Shown here: in pieces, positions 37,855 to 47,779 of the stretch
Layout: the number at the start of each line of letters is the position of its first letter
Position numbering within the stretch: position 1 is the stretch's first letter
DNA from: Massilia mucilaginosa
Lineage (GTDB): Bacteria > Pseudomonadota > Gammaproteobacteria > Burkholderiales > Burkholderiaceae_D
Reading direction: 5' to 3'
DNA: 64,000 bases
Assembly (NCBI RefSeq): GCF_011682145.1
Contig: NZ_WHJH01000010.1
Coordinates: 62,001-126,000, forward strand
Translations under genes and position numbers: made by a program
Notes under the pieces: model-generated
Seen by the model: only the letters and a program-made list of their open reading frames with translations
Told to the model about the DNA's origin: nothing
The model's database searches: none

Positions 37855-40175
37855 TGCGGTTTCCTTTTCTCGAGCGCGTCGAGACGTTTGGTCAGTTTCG
37901 CATTGGCCTCGCGCTGGGCATCGAGCTCCTGCTTCAGGTCCATGAACACCTGTGCACCAGACAGCGCTTGCGGCGACAGGCGCTTGTCGATCTGGTCCGT
38001 CACATCCCTGAACTGCGCTTCGACCTCGCTGCGCACCAGCTCCGAGGCGGGACTCGACGCGAAAGCCCTGGCCACGGCGTCGCTGCCCTTGATCCGGAGC
38101 GTATCGGTGTCGGTGTAACGCGCGGCCAGCGAAGTGATAACGGGATCGCGTGCGGTGACGCGCCCGACATTGGCGCCGATGTTAAGCGAGCTACGCACGT
38201 CGTTGACGTCAAGACCGGTGAGCCGCACCAGGTTTGGAAATGCCTCGCCAAACGCGCTCAGATCGCCGAGCCGGCTACCCGACTTGAAGAACGCGGTCTG
38301 CTTCTTGAGCGCCCCGTGCGTGCTTGACAGCTCGTGCGGATTTGGCGCCGGCGTTGGGGAGTCGCGACGAAAGCGATCGGCGAAGTCGCAGCACAGGCGC
38401 TCCAGGCCCTCCCCGAAGGTGTGCAGCAATGGCATCCAGTAGCGCAGGTTATGTTCGGTCAGCAGGAAGGTGCGCTCCAGGTTGCAGATCTCGCAGACAT
38501 TGCAGTCGTCGATCCGCACGCATGCGAGTTTGACCGCGGCATCGTCGCAGGTGGGACACGGCGGCAGCAAGGCGGCGCAGATACAATCGAGCAGGTAACG
38601 AATCAGGGCGCGCACCAGTTTTTGCGTTGCACGCTGGGTTTCTTCGGTACTGTCCTCGCCGCCGGGAATGTGGATCGCCTCGATTTCCGTCGCAAGGCAG
38701 CATTGGCCGGTAGGCGGGCATTCATCGATCTTGCGCAGCAGCCAAGCCTTGAACTCGGCCAGCGACTGGTGCGCCTGCTGGTTGGCCGCCGGAGTGGCGA
38801 CGCCGTTATAGGCGTAGACATAGGCCTGCTGCGAGCGGGCTTCGGGTTCGGCGAGGTCCGGATTCGCATACTTGAGCGTCTCGGCGATGATCGAGCGTGC
38901 CATCGTACGTTCGAAGGTCGACGCCAGCAATTGGTCGGCCTGGCTGCCCAGGGCGGGCGCGGCCTTTTCGAGCGTCTCCCGATTGGTCGCCATCGCGGCG
39001 TCGAGACCGTGGTGTGCCGCCAGCGTCTTGACGCGCTCGTCGGGCGACAGCATGTTAAAGCGCGCCGTGGCGGCGCCGACCGCGTGCACCTTGTCGAGCG
39101 CAGCGCGCAGTATCTGCTCCTGCAACGGCCCCGGGTCGCTGGCCTTCATGAACTCGGCGGCCACCTTGCCAAACGTCGCATTGGCGCCACTGATCAGCGC
39201 AGCATCCTCGGCGCCGAACGGCGGCGGCGCCTTGAGCTTGTAGGCGGCGACGCCAAGTTCATTGCGCTGCGCATAAACCTGGGTACGCTCGAGGGCCGCC
39301 GACTTGCGGTCGGTTTCGCGCAGATCGCCGATGCAGCATTCCAGCCGATCGATGAAGGTCAATGGCGCGGGGTCGTCGGCGGGGCAGCGCAATTCGAAGG
39401 TGAATCCTTCGCGTATCCGGCTCGGCTGGCAAGTGACGGCGCAGGAATCATCCTGCGAATACGGCGCCACCAGGTCGCCAGGTTCCTCGCAATAGTTAAG
39501 GTACAGGCAATAGCGCCGTCCGCGCGCGCTGGCCTGGCCATCGGCCGGCACGCTTGATGCTTCCGCCGTGCCAGCGGTCCCTGCGGTCGCCGTACCCGTC
39601 GCCCCGATGCGTGACTGCTTGCTGCGATCCTTGACCGGCGCGGCGCATGGATCGCCACAATCCTGGCCGTGCAGCGAGATCCGGAGCGCACGCACCATCG
39701 CGTTGATGTCGAGTTCCACGGCGCAGGGCACGACAATCTCGTTGCCGCAGCAATCGACCGCATACCCGGGCTGCACGATGACCCGCCCTCCCGGACAGGG
39801 AGCGCAAGTAACGGCCAGACCGCAAGCCACGCCGCTACCCACCAGGAAGCGGTTGTGCATGCGCTGCCTGGTGACGACGTAGTTGGTCAGCGCCTGCAGG
39901 TCGTCGTCGGTCAGCAGCTGGCCGGCGAAGAAGGAAGGCCGTACCATCACGCCGGCGTTGCAGCCGCAACTGCCGCCGGACGATCCGCAACCGCAGTCGC
40001 CGCCGCCGGAACCGGCGCAGCCACAACCCGCGCTTGCCCCGCTGGTTCCGGCAGCACGACCCGCCGAGCGTACTCCCGCCTGATAGCCACTCTGCGGCCC
40101 GGCGCCGATGCCACGGCTTTTGGAACCTCCGCCAGCGCAGCCGCAGCCCCCGGACCCGTCTTTATTGGTAGTCAT
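37851..40175 (-). CDS. Fibre-position paralog 2, cysteine-rich
   Basis: A 774-residue protein. The first 75 residues are Gly-rich with four CGC pairs (Cys 11/13, 51/53, 61/63, 70/72). The shared domain follows (FFAGQLLTDDDLQALTNYVV, GSGVACGLAVTC, VQPGYAVDCCGNEIVV) and then the second block (RIREGFTFELRC). A further cysteine cluster (CPTCDD, DCNVCEICN) near residue 610 looks metal-binding. The C-terminus has coiled-coil heptads (LDAQREANAKLTKRLDALEK), suggesting oligomerisation. ATG 40175 has GGGAG 8 nt upstream. Probably an outer structural protein; this is inferred from locus position. Confidence 0.7.
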   Translation of the reverse strand: MTTNKDGSGGCGCAGGGSKSRGIGAGPQSGYQAGVRSAGRAAGTSGASAGCGCAGSGGGDCGCGSSGGSCGCNAGVMVRPSFFAGQLLTDDDLQALTNYVVTRQRMHNRFLVGSGVACGLAVTCAPCPGGRVIVQPGYAVDCCGNEIVVPCAVELDINAMVRALRISLHGQDCGDPCAAPVKDRSKQSRIGATGTATAGTAGTAEASSVPADGQASARGRRYCLYLNYCEEPGDLVAPYSQDDSCAVTCQPSRIREGFTFELRCPADDPAPLTFIDRLECCIGDLRETDRKSAALERTQVYAQRNELGVAAYKLKAPPPFGAEDAALISGANATFGKVAAEFMKASDPGPLQEQILRAALDKVHAVGAATARFNMLSPDERVKTLAAHHGLDAAMATNRETLEKAAPALGSQADQLLASTFERTMARSIIAETLKYANPDLAEPEARSQQAYVYAYNGVATPAANQQAHQSLAEFKAWLLRKIDECPPTGQCCLATEIEAIHIPGGEDSTEETQRATQKLVRALIRYLLDCICAALLPPCPTCDDAAVKLACVRIDDCNVCEICNLERTFLLTEHNLRYWMPLLHTFGEGLERLCCDFADRFRRDSPTPAPNPHELSSTHGALKKQTAFFKSGSRLGDLSAFGEAFPNLVRLTGLDVNDVRSSLNIGANVGRVTARDPVITSLAARYTDTDTLRIKGSDAVARAFASSPASELVRSEVEAQFRDVTDQIDKRLSPQALSGAQVFMDLKQELDAQREANAKLTKRLDALEKRKPQ

Positions 40176-40192
40176 GTGTATATCTCCCGGGA

Positions 40193-41578
40193 CTAAGCGT
40201 CGATGAAGAACCAGCTTTCGAAGGTCGCGCCCGGCCGTCCATTGCCCGACGTCCAGGGCTGAGGGCGGTCCGCGCAAGGCGCCCGTGGCGGCTTGCAGCT
40301 TGGCGCCGGGGCGTTTTGGTATAGCGCCAGTTGCGGCACCAGGCCGCCGATATGCTCGCCGTCGAGCGGCTTGCAGCAAGCGTCGAGAATAAAATTACCG
40401 CGCACCTGAATCAGTACCCGGTCACCGTGATTGAGCGTCTCGCCGCTGTCGTCGCGGAACCTGAAGCTGTCGATGAGTCCCGTCTCCGGCTTGTCGACAT
40501 AGCTGCCCTCGATCTGTGAGATCACACCAGCAAGGCCTCTGCCGCCCTGCACGCGCCACAGGTCGACGACGCCCGGTTGCAGCGTCTCGGCATACACCGG
40601 CTTGGAAAAATGGACTTCGATGCCGTCGCTGCGGGGGCCGCCGCTGCGCCGGGTGCCGAGCACAGTTTTGGCGCCATCGGAGTCGTAGTGCGCCCCGTGC
40701 GCCCAGCTGATGCCGTCGATGGTCGCCGCTTGGTAGACGCTGACCTCGCGGCGGGCGCGCCAGTCGATGTCGGCTTCGAGAATCGGTCCCTCGAGCGGCC
40801 AGGCGATGTGGGCCAGTACGATGCACGCCTGTGCGCACGGCTCGCAGCAGTTGCTGCAGCGCGTATCGGGCGCTTGATGGGTGAGACTGGCGCGCCAGCG
40901 GTAGCCCTCGCGGATACGGCCGTAGCGGCAGTTCTGCGGCAGGTCGCAATTGTCCCGGGTGATGGGGCGCGACGGATAGGTCTGCTGCTCGCAGTAGCAG
41001 ATCGTCAGTTCGACAATCGGGCGCGTCGAGCAGTCGCCGCGTTCGGCTTTCTCGATCTCGCGCCGGTCTTCGCGCGACAACAGGCTGCGCAGGTCGACCA
41101 CCTGGTCCGCACGCACGATGATTTCGCGCCCCTCGCAATCCAGGGCCCAACCACAGTCCACGCTCACGTTCACTGCGGGGCACTGGTCGTGAGGGTGATC
41201 GCAGCGCCAGCGCGCATACTCGCGCTGCAGATTTTCCTGCTCGCCGGCGAGCTGCTTGCGCTGCGCTTCGGCGCCCTGCTCCTGTTCGAGCAGCGTGAGC
41301 TTCGCTTCGATGCCGCGCAGCTGGCGCGCAACCTCATGGCGGTGCCGCTCGTCCTCGCTCTCGCACCCTTGCGGCACCGGCACGGGTCTTACGCCAAGCC
41401 CGCACACGATGCCAACGCCGTAAAAACAGCGTGCGTGCAGACGCAGCTTCTCCAGAAAATACTGCTGCTCCGACTGCAGGTCGGCAACCGTCAGATTGCG
41501 TCCGTAATAGAACTGCAAACGCTCCAGGTCGGGCATCGTCATGCAGAAACCGGCCTTATCGAGATTCGTGGTGTTCAT
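40193..41578 (-). CDS. Fibre-position paralog 1, cysteine-rich
   Basis: A 461-residue protein. It opens with the shared domain (FYYGRNLTVADLQSEQQYFL, GVGIVCGLGV), interrupted by a helical insertion of about 70 residues (LEQEQGAEAQRKQLAGEQEN), then continues (VDCGWALDCEGREIIV) into the second shared block (GRIREGYRWRASL). Cysteines cluster around CSNCCEPCAQAC. The C-terminal half is beta-rich and contains a KPVYAETLQPGVVDLW segment like bacterial Ig-like domains. It follows the tail-protein-I gene by 23 nt. Confidence 0.7.
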   Translation of the reverse strand: MNTTNLDKAGFCMTMPDLERLQFYYGRNLTVADLQSEQQYFLEKLRLHARCFYGVGIVCGLGVRPVPVPQGCESEDERHRHEVARQLRGIEAKLTLLEQEQGAEAQRKQLAGEQENLQREYARWRCDHPHDQCPAVNVSVDCGWALDCEGREIIVRADQVVDLRSLLSREDRREIEKAERGDCSTRPIVELTICYCEQQTYPSRPITRDNCDLPQNCRYGRIREGYRWRASLTHQAPDTRCSNCCEPCAQACIVLAHIAWPLEGPILEADIDWRARREVSVYQAATIDGISWAHGAHYDSDGAKTVLGTRRSGGPRSDGIEVHFSKPVYAETLQPGVVDLWRVQGGRGLAGVISQIEGSYVDKPETGLIDSFRFRDDSGETLNHGDRVLIQVRGNFILDACCKPLDGEHIGGLVPQLALYQNAPAPSCKPPRAPCADRPQPWTSGNGRPGATFESWFFIDA

Positions 41579-41601
41579 GTGAAGTCACTCCATGGTCTGC
41601 A

Positions 41602-43590
41602 TCAGGCGCCGGGGTGCGGCGAATCGGCGTCCGAAGCGCGCGCTCCGGACAAAACGGTGGCGCGGGCGAGCCGTATGTTGCCGCCACTGCCAAGAACACT
41701 CGCTTCGAAAGGCGCGAGGGTGGTGTCGACCCCTACGCTCACCACGCCGTCGAGCAGGAATTGCCCGCGGCTGTCCAACAGCCGCGCCACGGTGTGCGCG
41801 GGCTTCTGGGCATCGATCAGCTGCTGCACGCGCTGGCGCATGGTCACGTCCAGTTTGACCGGCACCTGCACATCGAAGCGGTAGGCCACCGAGCTGAATG
41901 GGTCGAGTTCGACCTGCCCGACGCTGCGCAGCGGTGCCCGCCCAAGGCGCGAACGGTCCAGCCTGAAGCGCCACTGCGCAGGTCCGAACAGGCGCGTGCC
42001 GCCGCTCAGTGCAATGGCGCCCAGCGCGCCCCAGGCCCGCTCGTTGGCCGCTTCGCGGATCACCGGCTCGACGTCGAACACCAGGCGAATCACGGCGCGC
42101 ATGCCGTCGACCGTGCCGCGCATGCGATACAGCTTGGGCGCGGCCTGCAGCAGGCGGCGCCGGCGCGCGGCGTCCCAGGCCGGATCCATCGCGATGTCGA
42201 GAAAGCTGCCGAGCCAGGGCAGCACGCCGTCGGGTACGCCGTCGACATCGAGCAGCGCCGGCATGCGTGCGATCTGCTGGTCGACGTCGTCCAGAAAGCT
42301 GTCGAACAGGGCCAGGAAGCGTTCGCTGAAGTCCTCGGCCTCCGGGCTGTCGCGGAACACCAGCGGCAACTGGTCGAGACTGGTCTGGCGCGGAAAGTCG
42401 ATCTGCATGCGAGCGATGCGCGGCGTGTGGCGCCCGTCCCCGGTCATGCGGATGCGCAGGAACAGGTAGCGCCCTTCCGGCTGGCGGATCAGGAAATCGC
42501 GCTGGTTGTCGACGCGCTGCCAATCGCCAGGGTGCGGCCGGCCCGGCGCGAATGCGCTCCAGGCGCCCTCGGCGACGCCCTGCGCCGCGGGGGTCGGCTG
42601 ATCATGCGCCGACAGCGCAATCGACACCGTGGTCCCCGCCGGGATACTGCCCTGCCAGCGCACGCGATGCCAGCGGCAGCGCGTTATGCCGCTATCGATG
42701 GCCAGCGTCATCAGCTGACCCTGGGCCACGTATTGCGCGCCAGCTTCCGGCGCCGTGAGCGACGTGGTCAGTTCGCGTCCGTACCAGGAGAAGCAAGGTC
42801 CGCAGCCGGCTTGGGTCTGCGCCAAGCAGAATCCTTTGGCATTCGTCACGGCGATGCCGTTCGGCGCAAAAGCGCGCCGTAGCTCGTCCAGGGTGGCCCG
42901 GGCGAATGCGGCGTCGGTGCGGGCGGCGAACCACAGGCTGACCTGCTGGCGGACGTCCAGCGGCGCCTCGTCGACGGCCAGCCAGATGCGTTCGTCCTTG
43001 TCCACGGCCATGCGATTGACCGGTCCCGGCAACTCGGCCTCCAGAGGCCCGCGCTCAAAACCTGCCAGGTCCAGACGGGCGATCCGGGCCTGTGCGGTGT
43101 CCACCACCAACCACTCCTGCCAGGGCGCGTAGGCGATCGGTCCGGGCCGCGCGAAGGCGACCCGCGTCACCAGCCGGCGCCCGTGATCGGCGAACAGCAG
43201 CACGGCGTTCTGCGCCGGATCGGCAACAGCGATATTGCGGCCGGCAGCCGCCAACGCCACGGCGCCGCGCAGCACACCGACGGCACCCGGCTCCGCCTCT
43301 GTGAAACACGGCGCGCACAGATCCTTGCGCAGCAGCCGTGACTGCGGCGAAACAGTGGTAACGGCAGGCGTCACGAGCAGCCATTCACACGGCGCACAGC
43401 CGCGCGCCAGCACCGCCGGGGCAATCCATGCGCTGACGTCATCAAGCGGCACGGTCTGGCCGGCGCCGGCGAAGGAGAGCTGCAATCCACCTGAAAGATC
43501 AAGACCGCTGATGCCTTCGGCGCTGTCGACGTCCCAGCCCACCAGCGCATCGAGCAGGCGGAAGGTGGCGGGCGCAGGCAGGCAGCTCAT
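41602..43590 (-). CDS. Tail-protein-I/Afp12-like baseplate protein with propeller-like N-terminus
   Basis: A 662-residue protein. Residues about 80-250 have repeat units of the NHL/beta-propeller kind (NIAVADPAQNAVLLFADHG, WLVVDTAQARIARLDLAGF, PVNRMAVDKDERIWLAVDE). The C-terminal 260 residues are the phage tail protein I type: LPLVFRDSPEAEDFSERFL, a helical core with LPWLGSFLDIAMDP and YRMRGTVDGMRAVIRLVFD. Afp12 links baseplate to fibres. Start and preceding stop overlap by 4 nt. Confidence 0.82.
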   Translation of the reverse strand: MSCLPAPATFRLLDALVGWDVDSAEGISGLDLSGGLQLSFAGAGQTVPLDDVSAWIAPAVLARGCAPCEWLLVTPAVTTVSPQSRLLRKDLCAPCFTEAEPGAVGVLRGAVALAAAGRNIAVADPAQNAVLLFADHGRRLVTRVAFARPGPIAYAPWQEWLVVDTAQARIARLDLAGFERGPLEAELPGPVNRMAVDKDERIWLAVDEAPLDVRQQVSLWFAARTDAAFARATLDELRRAFAPNGIAVTNAKGFCLAQTQAGCGPCFSWYGRELTTSLTAPEAGAQYVAQGQLMTLAIDSGITRCRWHRVRWQGSIPAGTTVSIALSAHDQPTPAAQGVAEGAWSAFAPGRPHPGDWQRVDNQRDFLIRQPEGRYLFLRIRMTGDGRHTPRIARMQIDFPRQTSLDQLPLVFRDSPEAEDFSERFLALFDSFLDDVDQQIARMPALLDVDGVPDGVLPWLGSFLDIAMDPAWDAARRRRLLQAAPKLYRMRGTVDGMRAVIRLVFDVEPVIREAANERAWGALGAIALSGGTRLFGPAQWRFRLDRSRLGRAPLRSVGQVELDPFSSVAYRFDVQVPVKLDVTMRQRVQQLIDAQKPAHTVARLLDSRGQFLLDGVVSVGVDTTLAPFEASVLGSGGNIRLARATVLSGARASDADSPHPGA

Positions 43591-45599
43591 GGCAGCTCCT
43601 TTTCAACGACGCGCAACTCGTGCGGCAGCGGCCACAACAGGCTGTGCGGCTGCGGCGTGAAGTCGCTGCAGGCGCCCAGCGCTTCGCCATCCACGGTGAG
43701 ATTGAGGGTGGACAGGGCAACCAGCCCGGGTACGTGTGCGATCAGGTGCCGCACCAGCGCGGCGTACTTGATGACACCGCCGAACGGCCAGCCGCGCCCG
43801 TCGCCGCCGCCGGCCAGCGGATCGAAATACCCATCGAGCTCGCGCAAGGTGGCGCGCAGCACCTCGCCGAAATCGGCATGGATGGCGACGGCCAGCGTGG
43901 CGCGTACGCTCACCTCATGGAAATGCGGGGCCGCCGCGACCACCTCTACACCGGCTGGCGCCACCTTGCTTGACAGGTGGCTGGCAACCGCATCGAGGCT
44001 GGCCTGGCTGGGGTACGGCGGGGTCGCCACCGCCCGTGGCCCCAGCAGAAACACGCTGACGGTTCCCGGCACGCGCGCGTTGTTCAAGCCGGCGTGCGTG
44101 CCACCGACGCCGTGGGCGCGCGTCACATCGGCGCCCTGCGCCGCGAACGACTCGAGCTCATAGTCAGCCACCGTGACCGCGCGGTTGCGCGCGCGCAGGC
44201 GCTGGGGACCCAAGCGCGAGGCCTCGGGAATCGACATGGCATCGTGGCCCCCGCTGGCCGGCAACGCGTTGCCGACCTTGGTTACGAACGGCACCGAAGA
44301 CATCAGGCTGGTAATCTGGCCGGCCGCCACCGCACCGGCGGCCCCGGTGGCCACCTGGTAGCGCTGCGCGACGACGTGGCGCATCCCGCGCGGCAGCTGC
44401 ATGCCGTGCATGCCGTCGCCGAACTGCAGTTCACCGGTGACTTCGTCAAGTTCGAAGACGCGCTCGTCCGGACCACTGGCATCGAGACCGGCGATCTCCA
44501 GCCATGGCTGCGCACCGACGGCGGCGGCGCCGATGGCGCCCTCGTCGACGGTCAGCTGCAGCGACCCGGGCAGCACCGGCCGCTGGGTCACGCGCATGCG
44601 CCGGCCATCGCTGTCGGGCACGTAGTCAAGGACTTCGCCGCGTACCGTGCGCGCGGCGGACGCCGTGACGGCGTTCAGTTCAATGAACGCCAGCGCCGGC
44701 GGCGCCGCGAAGGCGCCGGCGACGAGCTGCAGGCGCAGCCAGCGCAGCGGCTTTGGCGCCGTCACACCGGCCGGGATGCCGGTGCGCCAGGTGCGCGGGC
44801 AACGCAATTCCACCAGGCCGCTCTGGAGCAGCCCGCGCGACTCGTCGCGGATGACCTCTGCCGGTTCGAAGCGGCCGCCGTCGAAGAAGCTCCAGCCCAC
44901 GATGGGCTGCGCCACCACCCCGCCGGCTGCCATGCCGCCGTGGGCGATGACCGGCGGCGGGCCGCCGCGCGCGGTCAGATGCACCATGAAGGTGATGTTC
45001 GGAGCCGGCGCGGACGCTCCCGACAACCCGATCAGCAGCGCCGCGCCTGGACGCGGCGCAGCACCGAACACCAGGTTGCTGGCGGCCGGGTCGGCGCCGC
45101 CGAGCTGCATGGCGAAAAAGCGCTTGCCGTCCTGCGCGAAGGTCGCGGCGATTTTGCCGGGCGCGGCGTACAGGGCACGCTCGGTTTCGAACACCACGCG
45201 CGCGCCGGAACCGTCGGCCGCCGCTGCGGAAACCTGGAATCCGGGCGCAATGAGCGCACTGCCCGGCGCGGCATCGGCCACCGTGAAGCTGAGCGTGGCA
45301 CGCGCCGGCCGGGCCGGCACGGCGGCGATACCGGCCGCACGCAGATACTCGCGGAAGGCCTTTTCGGGCATGCGATTGAGCCGCTCGAGCAAGGGCTCGG
45401 CCAGTTCGCCGTGCAGGCCCAGCAACGCATCGCCGGCGTCGCCGGGCGTGTGGCGCCGCCATTCGGGCGTAAAGGCCGCGATGCGCGCCGCCAGCGCCGC
45501 GCGCACGGCGGCGCGGCCTGGCGTGGCCAGTTGCGGCGGCTCGAGCGGGTCCGGCACCAATGGGTCCAACGACTCCCGCCCCCACCAGGCGGCGCTCAT
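43587..45599 (-). CDS. Baseplate J-like protein, second copy (Afp11-like)
   Basis: A 670-residue putative baseplate assembly protein. It shares with the upstream gene a C-terminal block (LAGGGDGRGWPFGGVIKYAA, followed by VPGLVALSTLNLTVDGE) and the central pattern FELDEVTGELQFGDGMHG typical of the J/Afp11 family. Baseplate J proteins form the wedges around the hub. The N-terminal helix LEPPQLATPGRAAVRAALAA resembles the attachment part of other family members. Overlaps both neighbours by 4 nt. Confidence 0.82.
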   Translation of the reverse strand: MSAAWWGRESLDPLVPDPLEPPQLATPGRAAVRAALAARIAAFTPEWRRHTPGDAGDALLGLHGELAEPLLERLNRMPEKAFREYLRAAGIAAVPARPARATLSFTVADAAPGSALIAPGFQVSAAAADGSGARVVFETERALYAAPGKIAATFAQDGKRFFAMQLGGADPAASNLVFGAAPRPGAALLIGLSGASAPAPNITFMVHLTARGGPPPVIAHGGMAAGGVVAQPIVGWSFFDGGRFEPAEVIRDESRGLLQSGLVELRCPRTWRTGIPAGVTAPKPLRWLRLQLVAGAFAAPPALAFIELNAVTASAARTVRGEVLDYVPDSDGRRMRVTQRPVLPGSLQLTVDEGAIGAAAVGAQPWLEIAGLDASGPDERVFELDEVTGELQFGDGMHGMQLPRGMRHVVAQRYQVATGAAGAVAAGQITSLMSSVPFVTKVGNALPASGGHDAMSIPEASRLGPQRLRARNRAVTVADYELESFAAQGADVTRAHGVGGTHAGLNNARVPGTVSVFLLGPRAVATPPYPSQASLDAVASHLSSKVAPAGVEVVAAAPHFHEVSVRATLAVAIHADFGEVLRATLRELDGYFDPLAGGGDGRGWPFGGVIKYAALVRHLIAHVPGLVALSTLNLTVDGEALGACSDFTPQPHSLLWPLPHELRVVEKELP

Positions 45600-47779
45600 C
45601 GCAGTCCCCCTTGCGCCAGCGGTGCGCGTTCGAAGCGCGTGGTCAGCCCGGCCAGATACACCAGTTCGTGCGGGCGAATCGACACGTCGGCGCAGTCTTC
45701 GAACGTCGCGGGTTGGTCGAGCGCGATCGCGACCCTGGTGACCGCCACTGCCCCGGGCAGCACAGTCTGCACCTGGTGCATCAGCGCAGTTGGCCGAAGT
45801 GGATCGCCGAAGGGCCAGCCGGTGCCATCGGCGCCACCCACCAGGGCGTCCAGGTGGCGCGTCAGCAGTGCGCGGATAGCCGCGCCGAGCGCCGCCTCAT
45901 CGAGCACGACACCTTGCAACTCGACCGCGACGAACACCGCCCGGTAACTGGCCGGCCGCACGTACACTTCATGCGTAAGCAGGCGGCGCGCTTCCAGCCG
46001 TGCGCCGATGGCGCGCAGCGCGCCCGGGTCCATGCGCGGCTTGGCAACGCCGATCTGCGCGCTGGCCGGATCGCTTGTGCGCGGCACCTCGGGCACGACG
46101 AACACGGTGGTCACGCCGCCCATCTTCTGGCAAGGAAAACTCGGATTGAAGCCAACGGCGGCAAAGGCGCGCGCGACCGCGACGCCTTCGGTGCCGAGCG
46201 CCAGCGCCTCATGGTCGGGGGCGGTGACCGCCCGTTCGACGCGCTGCAGGTCGCGCGCCACGCGCGCATTGGCCTCGTCGAAACTCTCCGAGGCCAGGCC
46301 ACCGACCGCCGCCACGGTGTTGATGGGCGCGAGTGGCGTGTCAGCCGACCACCACTGCTGCAGGGCCACGTTTCCACCGGTGTCGCCGCCCGCGAGGTAG
46401 CACAGGCGGGCGCGCGGCGTCGCCGACGCGGCGGCCAGCACCGGGATGCGGCCGTTCAGGCCATCGCCGAATATCAACAGCTTGCGCGGCCGGTCGACAA
46501 CGAAGACGCGGTCCTCCGCTCCGTGCCGGTAAAAATCGTCAGTGGGGAGCCAGCACCGCCATTGGCCATCGAACTCGCGCAGTTCCAGCTGCACCGAGTC
46601 CTCAAGCGGTTGCGCCAGGCTGCGATCGAGCGCGAGCTGCTGACCTGGGAGCTTGATCCAGTTGTCGAGTTGCGGTTCGATGAGGCTACTGTCGGGCCGC
46701 ACACTTTGCACCTGGGTGGCCATGGCGACGTTGGGCACCATGCGCACCAGCAGCGGGGGTGACGCGTAGTTGGCTTCCTCGCACTCAATGCGCAATGCAT
46801 ATGGCACCAGGCCGTCCTGCGCGGGGCCGGACGGCGCCCAGTCGGATGGAATGCGGATGCGCCACAGGCCGGAACGGCGCAGCCCTCCTGTGCCATCGAC
46901 CAGTGCATCGGCCAATAACGCCCTCCAGGCGGCGATGCCGGTACTGTATGAAAACGTCAGCACGGCTGGTGCCTCCACCTCCACGGCGTGCATCGCCCAC
47001 TGGCCGGAAATGTCGCCGAGCAGCGCATCGGGAACCGCGGCGGCCGACGCAACGCCCGCCAGGCCGCAGGTGCCGGCCACCGCCTGCTCCGGCGGCAGCG
47101 GCGCAAATCCGTCGCGCGGCACACGTGCGCTCCAGCGCGCACCGCTCGTGCGCGGCGCCCACTCGGGCGCGCAGGCCGCAGGGGCGTCGAGCTCGATCAG
47201 CAGCGTGAAAGTACCATTGCGCTCGGCGGCAGCGATGGGGCGATCCAGCCACACGGTTACTTCGAAACTGCCGGCGCCGCCGTCGCAACCGAGCAGCGGT
47301 ACCGGGTGCAGCGTTTCCAGCTGCGCGCTGCGATCATGCCCGCTGACCGACAATGACAAGGACCGCCCGGGCGCATCCAACTGCTGTTGATGTACCGGCA
47401 GCACAGCGAGCGGTTCGAGCGTGGTCATGGGCAGCACGCTGGCGCCGAGGGTGGTGGTGAACAAGGTGCCGGCATCGATATGCGCGGGGATTGCCCCTTG
47501 CGGAGGGGGGAACTCGAGCACGGTTCGGGCCGCTTGGGTCGGCTGCGGCGCGTCATCCATCAACGCGAGCAAGGCACGCGCAAGCGGCGCGTGCACCTGG
47601 TCGAGCCAATAGATGCGCTGCTCGAACAGATAGGCAAACAGCTCCAGCAGCGCGACCCCGCTGTCCGACGGACCGTGCATGGTCCACTGGCCACGCGAGT
47701 TGGCAACGATGCGCGTACGGATCGCATCGACCATGGCCGGCCAGTTCAGGTCGTCGAGCTTGAGTGCCGGCAGCGTCAT
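45596..47779 (-). CDS. Baseplate J-like protein, first copy (Afp11-like)
   Basis: A 727-residue putative baseplate assembly protein. The N-terminus (SDSGVALLELFAYLFEQRIY) and the segments VFVVDRPRKLLIFGDGLNGR and VGGADGTGWPFGDPLRPTAL are hallmarks of the Afp11/baseplate J family. It is paralogous to the next gene along the transcript. Two wedge proteins of this kind are usual in eCIS. The 4-nt ATGA overlap with the gp25-like gene indicates coupled translation. Confidence 0.87.
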   Translation of the reverse strand: MTLPALKLDDLNWPAMVDAIRTRIVANSRGQWTMHGPSDSGVALLELFAYLFEQRIYWLDQVHAPLARALLALMDDAPQPTQAARTVLEFPPPQGAIPAHIDAGTLFTTTLGASVLPMTTLEPLAVLPVHQQQLDAPGRSLSLSVSGHDRSAQLETLHPVPLLGCDGGAGSFEVTVWLDRPIAAAERNGTFTLLIELDAPAACAPEWAPRTSGARWSARVPRDGFAPLPPEQAVAGTCGLAGVASAAAVPDALLGDISGQWAMHAVEVEAPAVLTFSYSTGIAAWRALLADALVDGTGGLRRSGLWRIRIPSDWAPSGPAQDGLVPYALRIECEEANYASPPLLVRMVPNVAMATQVQSVRPDSSLIEPQLDNWIKLPGQQLALDRSLAQPLEDSVQLELREFDGQWRCWLPTDDFYRHGAEDRVFVVDRPRKLLIFGDGLNGRIPVLAAASATPRARLCYLAGGDTGGNVALQQWWSADTPLAPINTVAAVGGLASESFDEANARVARDLQRVERAVTAPDHEALALGTEGVAVARAFAAVGFNPSFPCQKMGGVTTVFVVPEVPRTSDPASAQIGVAKPRMDPGALRAIGARLEARRLLTHEVYVRPASYRAVFVAVELQGVVLDEAALGAAIRALLTRHLDALVGGADGTGWPFGDPLRPTALMHQVQTVLPGAVAVTRVAIALDQPATFEDCADVSIRPHELVYLAGLTTRFERAPLAQGGLR

